Shown piece after piece: positions 28,634 through 38,296 of a stretch of 64,000 nucleotides of DNA (positions are counted from its first letter, which is position 1; the number at the start of each line of letters is the position of its first letter). The stretch covers positions 1 to 64,000 of the forward strand of contig RXJD01000042.1 in NCBI GenBank assembly GCA_003987775.1, in the 5' to 3' direction. Under the pieces are notes generated by a model. The model saw nothing but the letters and a program-made list of their open reading frames with translations, was not told where the DNA came from and did no database searches. Source of the stretch: Mycobacterium sp. (GTDB taxonomy: Bacteria; Actinomycetota; Actinomycetes; Mycobacteriales; Mycobacteriaceae). A program made the translations under genes and the position numbers.

Positions 28634-28921
28634 TTACGCGATCCGGGCCGCGGCGTACGACTCGGCCTCGGCGTAGCTGTCCGCTCCCGCACGCAACGCG
28701 GCGGCGAGCTCGGCCGCCGCACGAGACCACTGCGATAGTTCGGCGACCAGGCCATCCAGCTCGCCCCGCAATCTGTCGCCATACACGGCATAGGCCCGCC
28801 CGGCGCAGGCACCGTCAAAGGCCAACCGCGCCAAGTGGTTCGATACGGCCTCGCCGATCAGTTCGGCCGCATCGTCGATCCGGTCAGCGACACCGCGCAC
28901 GTCCGCGCTATCAAGTCTCAT
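28634..28921 (-). CDS. Small helical protein, ESX-secretion-like (Rv3440c type)
   Basis: The 95-residue all-helical protein (MRLDSADVRGVADRIDDAAELI) has a predicted hairpin, the central LSQWSRAAAELAAAL and a C-terminal SYAEAESYAAARIA that resembles the YxxxD/E secretion signal of EspC/DUF2580-type type VII proteins. Coupled to the larger WXG-like gene. It is likely the partner in a heterodimer. Assignment rests on size, helicity, tail motif and ESX-4 proximity. Confidence 0.7.
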   Translation of the reverse strand: MRLDSADVRGVADRIDDAAELIGEAVSNHLARLAFDGACAGRAYAVYGDRLRGELDGLVAELSQWSRAAAELAAALRAGADSYAEAESYAAARIA

Positions 28922-28964
28922 ACCTCATTCGACGCCGCACGGGGCGTCGAGGTTCCACCGAGTT

Positions 28965-30302
28965 TCAGCCGGCGGCGCTGACAGCGTCGGCCACCGTGGT
29001 GGCCAGCCGCTGCGCGATCTCCTCGTCGCCAGCCTCCACCATCACCCGGATGAGTGGCTCAGTTCCCGAGGGACGCAACAGGATTCGACCGGTGTCACCG
29101 AGTTCGGCCTCGGCCTGCGCCACCGCATTCTGCACCGCCGGCGCCACGGCAGCGGTGGCCTTGTCGGCCACATCGACGTTGATCAACACCTGCGGCAGGG
29201 TCTGCATCGCCGCCGCCAGCGCGGACAGCGGCGAACCGGTCTGCACCATCCGGGTCATCAGGCGCAGCCCGGTGACGATGCCGTCACCGGTGGAACCCAG
29301 CGCCGGCATCACGATATGGCCGGACTGCTCGCCGCCAAGGCTGAAATCGCCGGCCCGCAACTCTTCGAGCACGTACCGGTCACCGACACCGGTGGTACGC
29401 ACGGTCACGCCGGCGGCGCGCATGGCCAGGTGCAGTCCGAGGTTGCTCATCACCGTCGCCACCAGGGTGTCGGAGGCCAGTTCACCGGACTCTTTCATGG
29501 CCAGAGCCAGGACCACCATGATGGTGTCGCCGTCGACCAGTTCGCCGTTGGCGTCAACGGCCAGGCACCGGTCGGCGTCACCATCGTGGGCGATCCCCAG
29601 GTCGGCGCGGTGAGCGAGGACTGCGTCGCGCAGTCCCTCCAGGTGGGTGGAACCGCAGCGCTCGTTGATGTTGAGGCCGTTGGGTTCGGCGTTGATGGCG
29701 ATGACGCGGGCGCCGGCCGCGCGGTAGGCCCTCGGTGCGGCGACGGAGGCTGCGCCATGGGCACAGTCGACAACCACGGTCAGCCCGTCGAGGCGGACGG
29801 TGCTGGCCTTGCCGACGTGGCGCAGGTAGCGCTCGGCCGCGTCCTCGGCGTCGACGACCCGGCCGATTCCCGCGCCGACCGGTCGCAGGCCGGGACCGGC
29901 CGCAACCAGGTTCTCGATCTGGTCTTCGGTGTCGTCGTCGAGTTTGTGGCCCCCGGGGCCGAAGATTTTGATGCCGTTGTCGGGCATCGGGTTGTGCGAA
30001 GCCGAGATCATCACGCCGAAGTCGGCGTCGTAAGCGCCGGTCAGGTAGGCGACGGCGGGTGTCGGAAGCACCCCGACCCGCAGCGCGTCCACCCCTTCGC
30101 TGCTGAGGCCCGCGATCACCGCAGCCTCCAGCATTTCGCCGCTGGCCCGCGGATCGCGGCCGATCACGGCCATTCGGCGGCCCGGGCCGGTCGAACTCGC
30201 CAGGTGCCGCGCCGCGGCGGCGCCCAGTGCGAGCGCCAGCTCGGCGGTCAACTCGCGATTGGCGACTCCCCGGACGCCGTCGGTGCCGAATAGTCGACCC
30301 AT
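28965..30302 (-). CDS. glmM: Phosphoglucosamine mutase
   Basis: The 445-residue enzyme interconverts glucosamine-6-phosphate and glucosamine-1-phosphate. The phosphoserine loop is [17 protein letters not shown]; the metal loop DGDADRC follows in [11 protein letters not shown], then sugar-binding GGEQSGHI and phosphate-binding [14 protein letters not shown]. It follows rpsI on the same strand after an unusual inverted repeat. Confidence 0.97.
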   Translation of the reverse strand: MGRLFGTDGVRGVANRELTAELALALGAAAARHLASSTGPGRRMAVIGRDPRASGEMLEAAVIAGLSSEGVDALRVGVLPTPAVAYLTGAYDADFGVMISASHNPMPDNGIKIFGPGGHKLDDDTEDQIENLVAAGPGLRPVGAGIGRVVDAEDAAERYLRHVGKASTVRLDGLTVVVDCAHGAASVAAPRAYRAAGARVIAINAEPNGLNINERCGSTHLEGLRDAVLAHRADLGIAHDGDADRCLAVDANGELVDGDTIMVVLALAMKESGELASDTLVATVMSNLGLHLAMRAAGVTVRTTGVGDRYVLEELRAGDFSLGGEQSGHIVMPALGSTGDGIVTGLRLMTRMVQTGSPLSALAAAMQTLPQVLINVDVADKATAAVAPAVQNAVAQAEAELGDTGRILLRPSGTEPLIRVMVEAGDEEIAQRLATTVADAVSAAG

Positions 30303-30338
30303 GCGGACAAACCTCTCACACGTTAGCGATTGTGCTCA

Positions 30339-30415
30339 TACCCACTTTTGGCTGCGAGCGTGCCGCAGAGGCGTTCGACACGCCGACTGACACACGCTCG
30401 CAGCCAAAAAGTGGT
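30339..30415. repeat. Structured 23-bp inverted repeat between rpsI and glmM
   Basis: The left arm at 30339-30362 (TACCCACTTTTGG, GCTGCGAGCGTG) pairs with the right arm at 30393-30415, differing only by one extra A and one missing G. The 30-base loop holds its own hairpin, GGCGT-TCGAC-ACGCC at 30370-30384. There is no T-run on either side, so it is not a standard terminator; a MITE/REP-like element is possible. Confidence 0.7.
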
Positions 30416-30421
30416 ATCTGA

Positions 30422-30877
30422 TCAGCGCTTGCTGTACTGAGGCGCCTTGCGGGCCTTCTTCAGGCCGTACTTCTTCCGTTCCGTGGCACGCGGGTCACGG
30501 GTGAGGAAGCCGACTTTCTTCAACGCCGGCCGGTCCTCGGGGTTGGCCACGATCAGGGCCCGGGCGATGCCCAGGCGCAGCGCGCCGGCCTGGCCGGACG
30601 GGCCGCCGCCATGCAGGAGGGCGTAGATGTCGTAGCTGTCCAGCCGCTCGACGGTGACCAGCGGCGCCTTGATGAGCTGCTGGTGCACCTTGTTCGGGAA
30701 GTAGTCCTCGAGGCTGCGTCCGTTGAGGTCGAACTTGCCGGTGCCGGGCACCAGGCGCACCCGCACCACGGCCTCCTTGCGGCGGCCGACGGTCTGGATG
30801 GGGCGCTCGAATACGAACGACTCGCTCTCGACCACGGCTTCGGCCACCTCGGTGGTTTCCAGACTGGTCTCGGTCAC
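30422..30877 (-). CDS. rpsI: 30S ribosomal protein S9
   Basis: A 151-residue S9 with a non-conserved N-terminal extension of about 28 residues, then [39 protein letters not shown] and the invariant basic tail [17 protein letters not shown] that reaches the ribosomal P-site. Its ATG overlaps the rplM stop (ATGA). Confidence 0.98.
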   Translation of the reverse strand: MTETSLETTEVAEAVVESESFVFERPIQTVGRRKEAVVRVRLVPGTGKFDLNGRSLEDYFPNKVHQQLIKAPLVTVERLDSYDIYALLHGGGPSGQAGALRLGIARALIVANPEDRPALKKVGFLTRDPRATERKKYGLKKARKAPQYSKR

Positions 30878-31317
30878 TGGGCCACCTGCTTGATCTCGAA
30901 CGGAACCGGCTGCTGAGCGGTGTGGGGGTGCTCCGGGCCCGCGTAGACGCGAAGCTTCTTCTGGATCTGCCGGCTCAGCTTGTTCTTGGGCAACATGCCG
31001 ACGATCGCCTTCTCCACCACGCGGTCGGGGTGCTTTTGCAGCAGCTCACCGATGCTCCGCTGACGCAGACCGCCGGGATACCCCGAGTGGTTGTAGGCCA
31101 TCTTGCTCTGCAGTTTGTCGCCGCTGATGGCGACCTTTTCGGCGTTGATGACGATGACGAAGTCACCACCATCGACGTTGGGCGCGAACGTCGGCTTGTG
31201 CTTGCCACGCAGCAGCGTCGCCGCTGCTACGGCAAGGCGGCCAAGCACAACGTCCGTGGCGTCGATGACGTACCACGACCTCGTGGTGTCACCTGCCTTG
31301 GGCGCGTATGTAGGCAC
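30874..31317 (-). CDS. rplM: 50S ribosomal protein L13
   Basis: A 147-residue L13 beginning with [19 protein letters not shown], with [18 protein letters not shown] and [12 protein letters not shown]. It is co-directional with esxU-esxT upstream, but the 175-base gap contains its own promoter. rplM-rpsI next to ESX-4 is the usual mycobacterial order. Confidence 0.98.
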   Translation of the reverse strand: MPTYAPKAGDTTRSWYVIDATDVVLGRLAVAAATLLRGKHKPTFAPNVDGGDFVIVINAEKVAISGDKLQSKMAYNHSGYPGGLRQRSIGELLQKHPDRVVEKAIVGMLPKNKLSRQIQKKLRVYAGPEHPHTAQQPVPFEIKQVAQ

Positions 31318-31457
31318 AGCGCTTACTCCATCTTTCTCGGGTGGATCCCGGTGCGAACCGGGTGCCGGTCAGGCGTTTTGCGGGAGGGGCTGGTCTCGGC
31401 GACCGACATTGACCCGAGGACCCTGTGTACCCGAAGGCACCCGCACGCCAACGGAGC

Positions 31458-31487
31458 AGCTTACCGACGCGCATCCCCGCAGGTCAA
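31458..31487 (-). promoter_or_regulatory. Promoter of rplM-rpsI
   Basis: On minus, TTGACC (31487-31482), 18 bases, then TAAGCT (31463-31458). Transcription would start near 31451, giving a leader of about 130 bases with a CCCGG/CCGGG hairpin at 31347-31362, possibly an L13-type autoregulatory leader. Confidence 0.5.
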
Positions 31488-31492
31488 AACGA

Positions 31493-31789
31493 CTACCGCG
31501 ACCAACCGCCCGCTGCCCGGCGATCGGCGCCGGCCACCTCGTCAGCGCCGTCGCGGACCGCGTGTCCCAACTCGATCAGAATGTCGTTGAGCGCGGTGGC
31601 CGCCCGGTGCCATTTGAGCTGTTCGACCTGGTAGGCAGCCGCCGCCTGGCGGGTCCAGAGCTGCTGCAGCGGCGCGATCTGGGACCGTAGCTCGTCAAGC
31701 GCCGCGTTGAGGCGCGCGGCTGTGGCGTGAATCTCCTGGCGAACGGAGTGTTCAAGGACATCGAAGTTGTACGACAGCGCCTGATCCAT
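31493..31789 (-). CDS. esxT: WXG100-family protein EsxT (ESX-4)
   Basis: The 98-residue helical hairpin starts MDQALSYNFDVLEHSVRQE. The turn reads LWTRQAA, so the glycine of WxG is replaced by Arg, as I recall for EsxT of M. tuberculosis. It forms a heterodimer with EsxU and is an expected ESX-4 substrate. ATG at 31789 is 14 bases after the esxU stop. Confidence 0.93.
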   Translation of the reverse strand: MDQALSYNFDVLEHSVRQEIHATAARLNAALDELRSQIAPLQQLWTRQAAAAYQVEQLKWHRAATALNDILIELGHAVRDGADEVAGADRRAAGGWSR

Positions 31790-31803
31790 GGCCCGCCTTC
31801 CGT

Positions 31804-32130
31804 TCAGAGGTTTCCGCCGACGGCGGCGATGTTGTCCGCGTGACTCTGGCCGGCATCGCGGAGTATGGCCTCGTTGCCGCGGATCGTTTCGGCGATGTCG
31901 TGCAGGACATGATGAAGCCGCGTCGACTCGCCGTTCCATCGATCCACGACGTCTTTGAAGCGCGCCGCCGCAACCCCTCCCCACACCGACGGGGGCACAG
32001 CGCTCATTCGGCCGATGAAGGCGTGCAGCATCGCCCGGATCTCCTGGTTGCGGGCGTCGATGGTGGCCGCGACCGATCTCATCAGGGCGAAATCGGCGCT
32101 CAGGGTGTTGGTGTCTGCATGTGGATTCAT
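31804..32130 (-). CDS. esxU: WXG100-family protein EsxU (ESX-4)
   Basis: The 108-residue protein has a canonical turn [10 protein letters not shown] within [15 protein letters not shown], followed by a second helix ([20 protein letters not shown]). ATG at 32130 follows AGGAG by five bases; the longer open frame is Arg-rich shadow. Partner of EsxT, downstream of eccC4 and the Rv3446c-type gene on one strand. Confidence 0.93.
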   Translation of the reverse strand: MNPHADTNTLSADFALMRSVAATIDARNQEIRAMLHAFIGRMSAVPPSVWGGVAAARFKDVVDRWNGESTRLHHVLHDIAETIRGNEAILRDAGQSHADNIAAVGGNL

Positions 32131-32195
32131 CTGTCTCCTGTCCCTCATTACGTTCGACCTTCGGGGGCCGGCTTTGGTTCCATCGATTTCGCGGT

Positions 32196-33362
32196 TCAGC
32201 CCACCGCATGAGCGGTCTGCACCGCCCGCTCGCAGGCGTCCCGGACGGCGTCCTGGCCGGCGGGCCGGCTCTGGCATCCGATGCTGATGCGCAGCGATCT
32301 GTCGAGCAGCACCGTCCAGCGCACGTCATGGGCCGCACGAACTTCGCGGTAGGTCACTGCGGGCCGGCCGGCGCTGGCCCCGGTCGGGTTGAAGTCGACG
32401 AACACGCCGGCCGGTTCGGCGTCGATCGCCCGGCGCAGTTGTGCGGCGGCGTCGGCCAGCGTCTCGCCGGGCGTCGGCGTCTGGGTGAGGTGCAGGGCCG
32501 CCTCGGGATCAGCGGGCGAGGTGATCTGGACGCGGGCCGACCCCGGCCCGGCGATGATCCGCTCGGCGTTCCAGTCGGCCGGGATCGCCAACGCCACGCC
32601 GCCCTCGATCAGAAGAGTTGTCGGCGCCGCCCGGATCACGGGCTTCGAGTTCACCGCCGGCAGCGCCAGGCCCGCCGCGGTCACCGCGACACCTGCCGCC
32701 GCCAGCCGCGCAAGAATCCGGCCGCTGGACCGCACCTCTTTGACCGGTTCGCAGTCGGGGATCGGCTCCGCCGCGCGGGCCAGCTGTGTCACCGCGTCAT
32801 CATCGACGATGGTGGCCTTGCGCCCGGCTGGGAGCGCATCGGCAATCAACCGAGCCAACCGCGGCGCTCCTGACACTTTCGGGGCGTCGATCGTCACGCC
32901 GCGGTTCGTCATGGTGGCGACCACGCCGGCAACCTCGGTGGCGACGGCCTCATCGTCGGTGAGGCGGGGTACGGCGACGAGGTCGTCCCCCGAAATGGCC
33001 ACCAGCCGCTCGGCGATTTCCACCAGGATGGTCGAATCCGGCTGCGGCAACAGCCAAGTCCGTGCCCGCACCGCAGCCTCAGCCCCGGCGACCGTCCGCG
33101 CCGCCGCGGTGAGGACGGCAACCCGGGGCGCCGACCACCACGCAGGATGCACCACCAGTACGCCGCGGTGCCCCTCCGCCAACGAGCGCAGCACCGCACA
33201 CCACAGCGCATCAACGGCGACCGGGCGCTCGTCGACCAATGCCACCCGGTCGTCGATCGCATCCACCGCCACCACCCCGGTCTCGTCGTCTCCCGTTGTC
33301 GCACAGCACAATCGACTGACAGATGCCGGTCCCACCGCGACGACGGCGCGATGCGCGGTCAT
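32196..33362 (-). CDS. Type VII secretion-associated protein (Rv3446c family)
   Basis: A 388-residue protein: a cytoplasmic N-terminal domain (1 to about 225, with [12 protein letters not shown] and [14 protein letters not shown], reminiscent of an actin/ASKHA-like fold), one membrane segment ([22 protein letters not shown]) and an exported C-terminal domain ([29 protein letters not shown]). This layout matches the T7SS-associated Rv3446c family. ATG at 33362 overlaps the eccC4 stop (ATGA). An accessory role in ESX-4 is inferred from context. Confidence 0.85.
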   Translation of the reverse strand: MTAHRAVVAVGPASVSRLCCATTGDDETGVVAVDAIDDRVALVDERPVAVDALWCAVLRSLAEGHRGVLVVHPAWWSAPRVAVLTAAARTVAGAEAAVRARTWLLPQPDSTILVEIAERLVAISGDDLVAVPRLTDDEAVATEVAGVVATMTNRGVTIDAPKVSGAPRLARLIADALPAGRKATIVDDDAVTQLARAAEPIPDCEPVKEVRSSGRILARLAAAGVAVTAAGLALPAVNSKPVIRAAPTTLLIEGGVALAIPADWNAERIIAGPGSARVQITSPADPEAALHLTQTPTPGETLADAAAQLRRAIDAEPAGVFVDFNPTGASAGRPAVTYREVRAAHDVRWTVLLDRSLRISIGCQSRPAGQDAVRDACERAVQTAHAVG

Positions 33363-36300
33363 TCGGGCGGGCTCCATGCCACCTGTACCAGCTGCTCGAC
33401 ACCGGGGCGGGTGATCAGGGTGCCGCGCCCGGGCGGCAGTGGTACGGGTGGCTTCGATCCAAGTAGTGCGCCCTCCTCCGCCCGGCCGCTCATCATCATT
33501 CCCATGCAGCCAAGCTCCCGCAGGCTCGCGAGCAACGGCTCGAACAGGGCTCGCGCGGCACCTCCACTTCGCCGCGCGACGATCATGTGCAACCCGAGAT
33601 CGGCGGCGTACGGCAGATACTCGAGCAGCGCGAGCAACGGGTTCCCGGCCGACGCCGTCACCAGGTCGTAGTCGTCGACCATCAGGTAGATCTCCGGCCC
33701 GGTCCACCAGGACCGGTCGCGCAGCTGCGCCTGGCTGACATCCGCGCCGGGCATCCGCGCGTGCAGCAGGCCGACCAGACCCGGCATCAGGACGCCCAAC
33801 GCGCCGGGCGACCCGGCGTAGCCGCCGAGATGTTCGGACGGCACGACACCGAGCAGGGTTCGCCGGAAGTCGACCACGAACAGCCGCGCCTGCGCCGCCG
33901 ACCGGGTGCGGACTATCTCGCGGCACAGGGTCCGCAGCGCCGCGGTCTTGCCGCACCCGTTGTCTCCCAGCATCAGCAGATGCGGCTGCTGCGTGAAATC
34001 AACTGTGGCCGTATGCAGTTGCCGCTCTTCGAGCCCCAGCACGATCCCGGCCTCGCGCTCGCCGACGACTGCGTCGTACTCCACTCGACTCGGCAGTAGC
34101 GGTATGGGGGGCGCTGCGGGCCCGTCACTTCGCCGACCGGGCCCCTCCCACGCGGGCAGCGCGATCATCATGTGCAGTCCGTCGACGCACAGACCACGAC
34201 CGGGAAGGTCGGTCGGCACCTGCCGGGACTGCCGCCGGTCGAATTCGGAATCGGCAGGATCACCGAGCCGCAACTCGATGCGGGTGCCGAGTTGATCCTT
34301 GAGCGCCGGCCGCAGCTCCGCCCAGCGCGTCGCGGCCACCATGACGTGCACTTTGTACGAAAGACCCTGGGCGGCAAGCACAGTGATCGAGTCCGCCACG
34401 CCGTCGAAATCCAGACACAGGCCGGCCCAGCCGTCGACCACGAGGAACACATCCGGGAAGGAATCGATCGTCTCGCCTGCGCGCAGGCAGGCCTCGCGCA
34501 TGTGTACAGCCGACTCCATCTCGGCAACCGTGCGCCGGACCAGTTCGGGTTGAGCCCGGTCGGCGACAGCGCCGACGTGCGGCATGTCACGCAGGGCGAA
34601 CAATGCTCCCCCGCCGAAGTCGAGGCAGTAGAACTGCACCTGCCCGGGTCCGTGGGTGGCGGTCAGGGCGGTGATGAGTGTGCAAAGTGCCGTGGACTTG
34701 CCTGACCGCGGCGCTCCGACCACCGCGACGTTTCCGGCTGCCCCGGACAGATCGACCGTCAGAGGCGGGCGGCACTGCTCGTAGGGCCGGTCGACGACGC
34801 CGATCGGAACAACCAGAGGCGTCGGTGCTCGACTCGCCAGAAGCGCCTCAAGGGCGGGCGCCGCCTCCAGCGGCGGTAACCAGACTTGATGGGCGGGCGG
34901 TCCCTGGTGTTCCAGGCCGGCCAGGATCGTCTGCAGGATGGACGGACTCCGACGCGGATCCGGACGGCGCACGGCCCCAACAGGTTCTGCGGTGAACGGA
35001 CGTACCTCCGGCACTGCCGAACTGCCGGCACCCGGTGCCGGCCCCGACACGGACGCGGCCTGAAACCGGATCAGATCCCCGGCGGGGGTCCGCAGCAGCC
35101 CAGCCCCCGGCGCGCTCGGCAGTTCGTACGCATCCGCAGTGCCCAGCACGGCACGAGACTCGACGGCGGACAGTGTCTTCAGGCAGACCCGGTAGGACAG
35201 GTGGGCTTCCAGTCCACGCAAGCGCCCCTCGTCAAGCCGCTGGCTGGCCAACAACAGATGCACGCCCAGGGACCTTCCCAGCCGCCCGATCGCAACGAAG
35301 GTGTCCGCGAAGTCGGGATGCTGACTGAGCAGTTCGGCAAACTCGTCAACGATGATGAACAGCGTCGGTAGAGGAAGTGATCCGGGTCCACGAGCACGCT
35401 GGTACTCCGCCGCGCTGACGTGGCCTGCCGTGCGCAGGAATTGTTGCCTGCGGTTCATCTCACCGGCCAGCGCCTCCCGCATCCGTGCGACCAGTGGCGC
35501 CTCGTCCGCGAGGTTGGTGACGACCGCGGCCACGTGCGGCGCCCCGGCGAGGTCGAGAAACGTTGCGCCACCTTTGAAGTCGATCAGCAGCAGGTTGAGC
35601 ACCTCCGGCGAGTTCCGCGCCATCATGCCCACGGCGACGGTGCGCAGCAGCTCCGACTTGCCCGACCCGGTGGCCCCCACGCACAGCCCGTGCGGCCCGA
35701 TACCGTGCAGCGCCGACTCTTTGATGTCCAGGCGCACGGGGCGGCCGTCGGGTGTGGCGCCGATCGGGACACAGAGCCGGTCCCGTGGGCACTGGCTTCG
35801 GGCGACCGCGTCGGCGCCGGGCCAGGCGGCCGCGTCCGACGGCTCCGCTGCGGAACCGGCGTACGACGCGATCCGGCGCGCGCATACGACTGCGTCCTGC
35901 CGGTCGAGGTAGTCGGGTTCGTCGAGGACGTCCTGCCCGCCGGGCCGGCGGATCACCACGACCGCCCCGTTACCGCCGGTCCGGATCACGGTGGCATTGG
36001 CGATCGCCACGGCATCGCTCCCGGACGTGTCGGCGATGATCACTGCGTGCGGTGACGCGATAACGGCCAGCGCCTCGCGTGCCGCGGTCAGTGTCGGGTA
36101 CACCAGTCGCGCCGGCCCGGCCAGATCCGTCGCGCCAGGATGCCGGTTGTGCGGGAGCCACTTCAGCCAGTCCCACTCGGCGAGGTCCGCCACCGCGCCG
36201 ACGATCAGCAACTGTCCGGGCGGGTGCGCTATCGCCAGCTGACAGACCATCGCGCGCAGCAGTCCGCGCACCTGGCTCACGTCGCCGTCGACTGTCACCG

Positions 36301-36874
36301 GTTCGCCTTTGTGCAGTGACATCACGACCGGCGCATTCCGCAGCGTCGAATGTGTTCGCACGAAACGATTCAGGGCGGCAACCGTGAGCGGATCACACCG
36401 TCGCGGCATCGGTGCAACCTGCAGCGACGGGCACAGCGGGGCACTTCCCACACCTACCCTGACACACCAGGATTTCAGATCCGCGGATTGCCTGGTCCAC
36501 ATGCGCGGATCGCCGATCAGGGTCCACAGGCTGCCCGGCTCAGGATGCTCCGACGTCAGCGAAGCAAGTTGCGCCCGAACGACTTCGGCAACTTCCGCCC
36601 GCAGTCCGCGCAGGTACTCGAGATACTCACGCCGGTCGCCGCTGATCGCCGCGCCCCGCCGCCGGCCCCGTCCGATCGTCAGCGCCAGCGACGCCACCAT
36701 CATTGCCGGAGCAGTCAGCACAGCGGGGTGGTGCGCCACGGGAGAATCGATGAAGAAGACTGCCGCCGTGGCGCCCACTGCCACGACGGCCATCGCGACC
36801 GGCAGCAACGGCAGGCCCGAGATGTCTGATGACGACACCTCGGGCGGGGCCTTGACGTCAATGGCGGCGGTCAT
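33359..36874 (-). CDS. eccC4: ESX-4 secretion ATPase EccC4
   Basis: The 1171-residue FtsK/SpoIIIE-type motor has membrane segments at about 20-42 and 51-69 and three ATPase domains. Walker A sites are GATGSGKS (400-407), GAPRSGKS (720-727) and GDNGCGKT (970-977). Walker B keeps Asp-Glu only in domain 1 ([10 protein letters not shown]); it reads VVDGWAG in domain 2 and MVDDYD in domain 3. So the first domain should supply most ATP hydrolysis, while the others may bind substrate signals. It is a single-chain EccC, unlike split EccCa/EccCb systems. Divergent from eccD4. Confidence 0.97.
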   Translation of the reverse strand: MTAAIDVKAPPEVSSSDISGLPLLPVAMAVVAVGATAAVFFIDSPVAHHPAVLTAPAMMVASLALTIGRGRRRGAAISGDRREYLEYLRGLRAEVAEVVRAQLASLTSEHPEPGSLWTLIGDPRMWTRQSADLKSWCVRVGVGSAPLCPSLQVAPMPRRCDPLTVAALNRFVRTHSTLRNAPVVMSLHKGEPVTVDGDVSQVRGLLRAMVCQLAIAHPPGQLLIVGAVADLAEWDWLKWLPHNRHPGATDLAGPARLVYPTLTAAREALAVIASPHAVIIADTSGSDAVAIANATVIRTGGNGAVVVIRRPGGQDVLDEPDYLDRQDAVVCARRIASYAGSAAEPSDAAAWPGADAVARSQCPRDRLCVPIGATPDGRPVRLDIKESALHGIGPHGLCVGATGSGKSELLRTVAVGMMARNSPEVLNLLLIDFKGGATFLDLAGAPHVAAVVTNLADEAPLVARMREALAGEMNRRQQFLRTAGHVSAAEYQRARGPGSLPLPTLFIIVDEFAELLSQHPDFADTFVAIGRLGRSLGVHLLLASQRLDEGRLRGLEAHLSYRVCLKTLSAVESRAVLGTADAYELPSAPGAGLLRTPAGDLIRFQAASVSGPAPGAGSSAVPEVRPFTAEPVGAVRRPDPRRSPSILQTILAGLEHQGPPAHQVWLPPLEAAPALEALLASRAPTPLVVPIGVVDRPYEQCRPPLTVDLSGAAGNVAVVGAPRSGKSTALCTLITALTATHGPGQVQFYCLDFGGGALFALRDMPHVGAVADRAQPELVRRTVAEMESAVHMREACLRAGETIDSFPDVFLVVDGWAGLCLDFDGVADSITVLAAQGLSYKVHVMVAATRWAELRPALKDQLGTRIELRLGDPADSEFDRRQSRQVPTDLPGRGLCVDGLHMMIALPAWEGPGRRSDGPAAPPIPLLPSRVEYDAVVGEREAGIVLGLEERQLHTATVDFTQQPHLLMLGDNGCGKTAALRTLCREIVRTRSAAQARLFVVDFRRTLLGVVPSEHLGGYAGSPGALGVLMPGLVGLLHARMPGADVSQAQLRDRSWWTGPEIYLMVDDYDLVTASAGNPLLALLEYLPYAADLGLHMIVARRSGGAARALFEPLLASLRELGCMGMMMSGRAEEGALLGSKPPVPLPPGRGTLITRPGVEQLVQVAWSPPE

Positions 36875-36883
36875 AGTTGGACG

Positions 36884-36960
36884 ACGTTAAGCGGCAACCA
36901 GATTCGCCACAATTCAGCTGTGGACAACGGGACACGGCTCAGCCGGGAACCGCTTAACGT
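36884..36960. promoter_or_regulatory. Inverted repeat flanking the eccC4/eccD4 divergent promoter
   Basis: ACGTTAAGCGG at 36884-36894 is the exact reverse complement of CCGCTTAACGT at 36950-36960, 55 bases apart. The pair spans the divergent start region. GGGAAC, an ECF-type -35 element, directly precedes the right copy. Confidence 0.6.
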
Positions 36961-38296
36961 GCCGGGGGTGTCTGAATTCGATCCGGATCTGCGCCGCGTC
37001 GCAGTCCACGCCGACAGCGCCTCCGTCGACCTGACGTTGCCGGCAACCGTGCCCGTCGCGGAGTTGATCCCGGCGATCGTCGACGCGCTGGGTGGTGCGA
37101 CCCCGGGGACGCGCTACCACCTGGCGCGGCTCGGCGCCGCGCCGCTGCCGAACTCGACGACGTTGCGGCAGATCGGAATTCGTGACGGGACTGCACTTGT
37201 ATTGAGCCGGCAGGCTCCCGCGCCGCCCACCATACGCTACGACGATGCGGCCGACGCGGTGTCCGCGGCCCTGGGCAGCCCGACACAGTCCTGGCAACCG
37301 ATGACCGCCGCACTGGCCGCGGTCTGCTTCGCGGCCACGGCCGCGCTGGCACTGCTGCGCGCCGCCACCGGCGCCGCTCGGCACAGCGACACCGTCGCCG
37401 CGACGGCCGCCGCCACCGCCCTCGCGATCGTGGTAATGGCCGGTGTCATCCCGCCTATTCGCCGCGACCCGATCGCCGGCCTCACGCTCAGCCTCATCGC
37501 CACCGCCGCGGCGGCGATCGCCGGTCTGCTCGCGGTGCCGGGCGCTCCCGGAGCCCCGAATGCGCTCCTCGCTGCCATGGCTGCGGGCGCCACGGCGGCT
37601 CTCGCACTGCGCGTAACCCGTTGTAGCCCGGTCGTACTGGGCGCAGTCGTTTGCTGCGCGGCGACTGTCGCGGTAGCCGCGCTGGCGAGCACCCTCACCG
37701 CGGCCCCACCGCACATCGTCGGGTCAGCGGCAGCGCTCGCCTGCCTCGGACTGATTGAGGTCGCGCCGCGAACGTCGATCCGGTTGGCCGGCCTGGCACC
37801 CGGCGCCGACCAGGACGATGCACTGCCCGAAAGCGGACTGGCCGCATACGCTCAGCGCGCCGACAGTGTGCTGACCATCCTCCGGGCCGGCTTAGCGGTC
37901 GCCGCCGCACTCGGAGCAGTGATCGCCGCGCTGGCCGCGCCCCGCGCCGTCGTGCTGGCCGCAGTCACCGGGGGCGTGCTCGTCGTGCACGCCCGGATCG
38001 ACAGGCGCCGAGGTCTCGTGTTCGCGGCGACTGGAATCACCACATTGGCAACCACATTGGCGATGGCCGCCCTCGGCCCACCGGCGCAGGCACCGTGGGT
38101 CGCCGGGCTGGCAGCAGCGGCCGCCGCCACCGCGACATACCTGGGTTTCGTCGCTCCTGCCGTCACCGTGTCGCCGGTCACCCGCCGCGGTGTCCAGGCA
38201 CTGGGATGCGTCGCGCTCACCCTGGTCGCCCCGGTAGCGTGCTGGACAAGCGGCGCGTTCGACGCCGTCCGCGGGTTGAATCTGCTCCGCACGTGA
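36920..38296 (+). CDS. eccD4: ESX-4 membrane channel protein EccD4
   Basis: The 458-residue protein has an N-terminal ubiquitin-like domain (about 20-100: RRVAVHADSASVDLTLPATV, LRQIGIRDGTALVLS) followed by eleven predicted membrane helices, the standard EccD architecture that forms the bulk of the ESX membrane pore. GTG at 36920 is the outermost start; GTG at 36959 would drop 13 residues and place part of the inverted repeat upstream. Its stop overlaps the mycP4 start as GTGA. Confidence 0.95.
   Translation: MDNGTRLSREPLNVPGVSEFDPDLRRVAVHADSASVDLTLPATVPVAELIPAIVDALGGATPGTRYHLARLGAAPLPNSTTLRQIGIRDGTALVLSRQAPAPPTIRYDDAADAVSAALGSPTQSWQPMTAALAAVCFAATAALALLRAATGAARHSDTVAATAAATALAIVVMAGVIPPIRRDPIAGLTLSLIATAAAAIAGLLAVPGAPGAPNALLAAMAAGATAALALRVTRCSPVVLGAVVCCAATVAVAALASTLTAAPPHIVGSAAALACLGLIEVAPRTSIRLAGLAPGADQDDALPESGLAAYAQRADSVLTILRAGLAVAAALGAVIAALAAPRAVVLAAVTGGVLVVHARIDRRRGLVFAATGITTLATTLAMAALGPPAQAPWVAGLAAAAAATATYLGFVAPAVTVSPVTRRGVQALGCVALTLVAPVACWTSGAFDAVRGLNLLRT

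Noticed and set aside
30339..30415. Reading the repeat as insertion sequence ends
   Set aside because: The arms are only 30 bases apart, no transposase lies nearby, and no target-site duplication was found.
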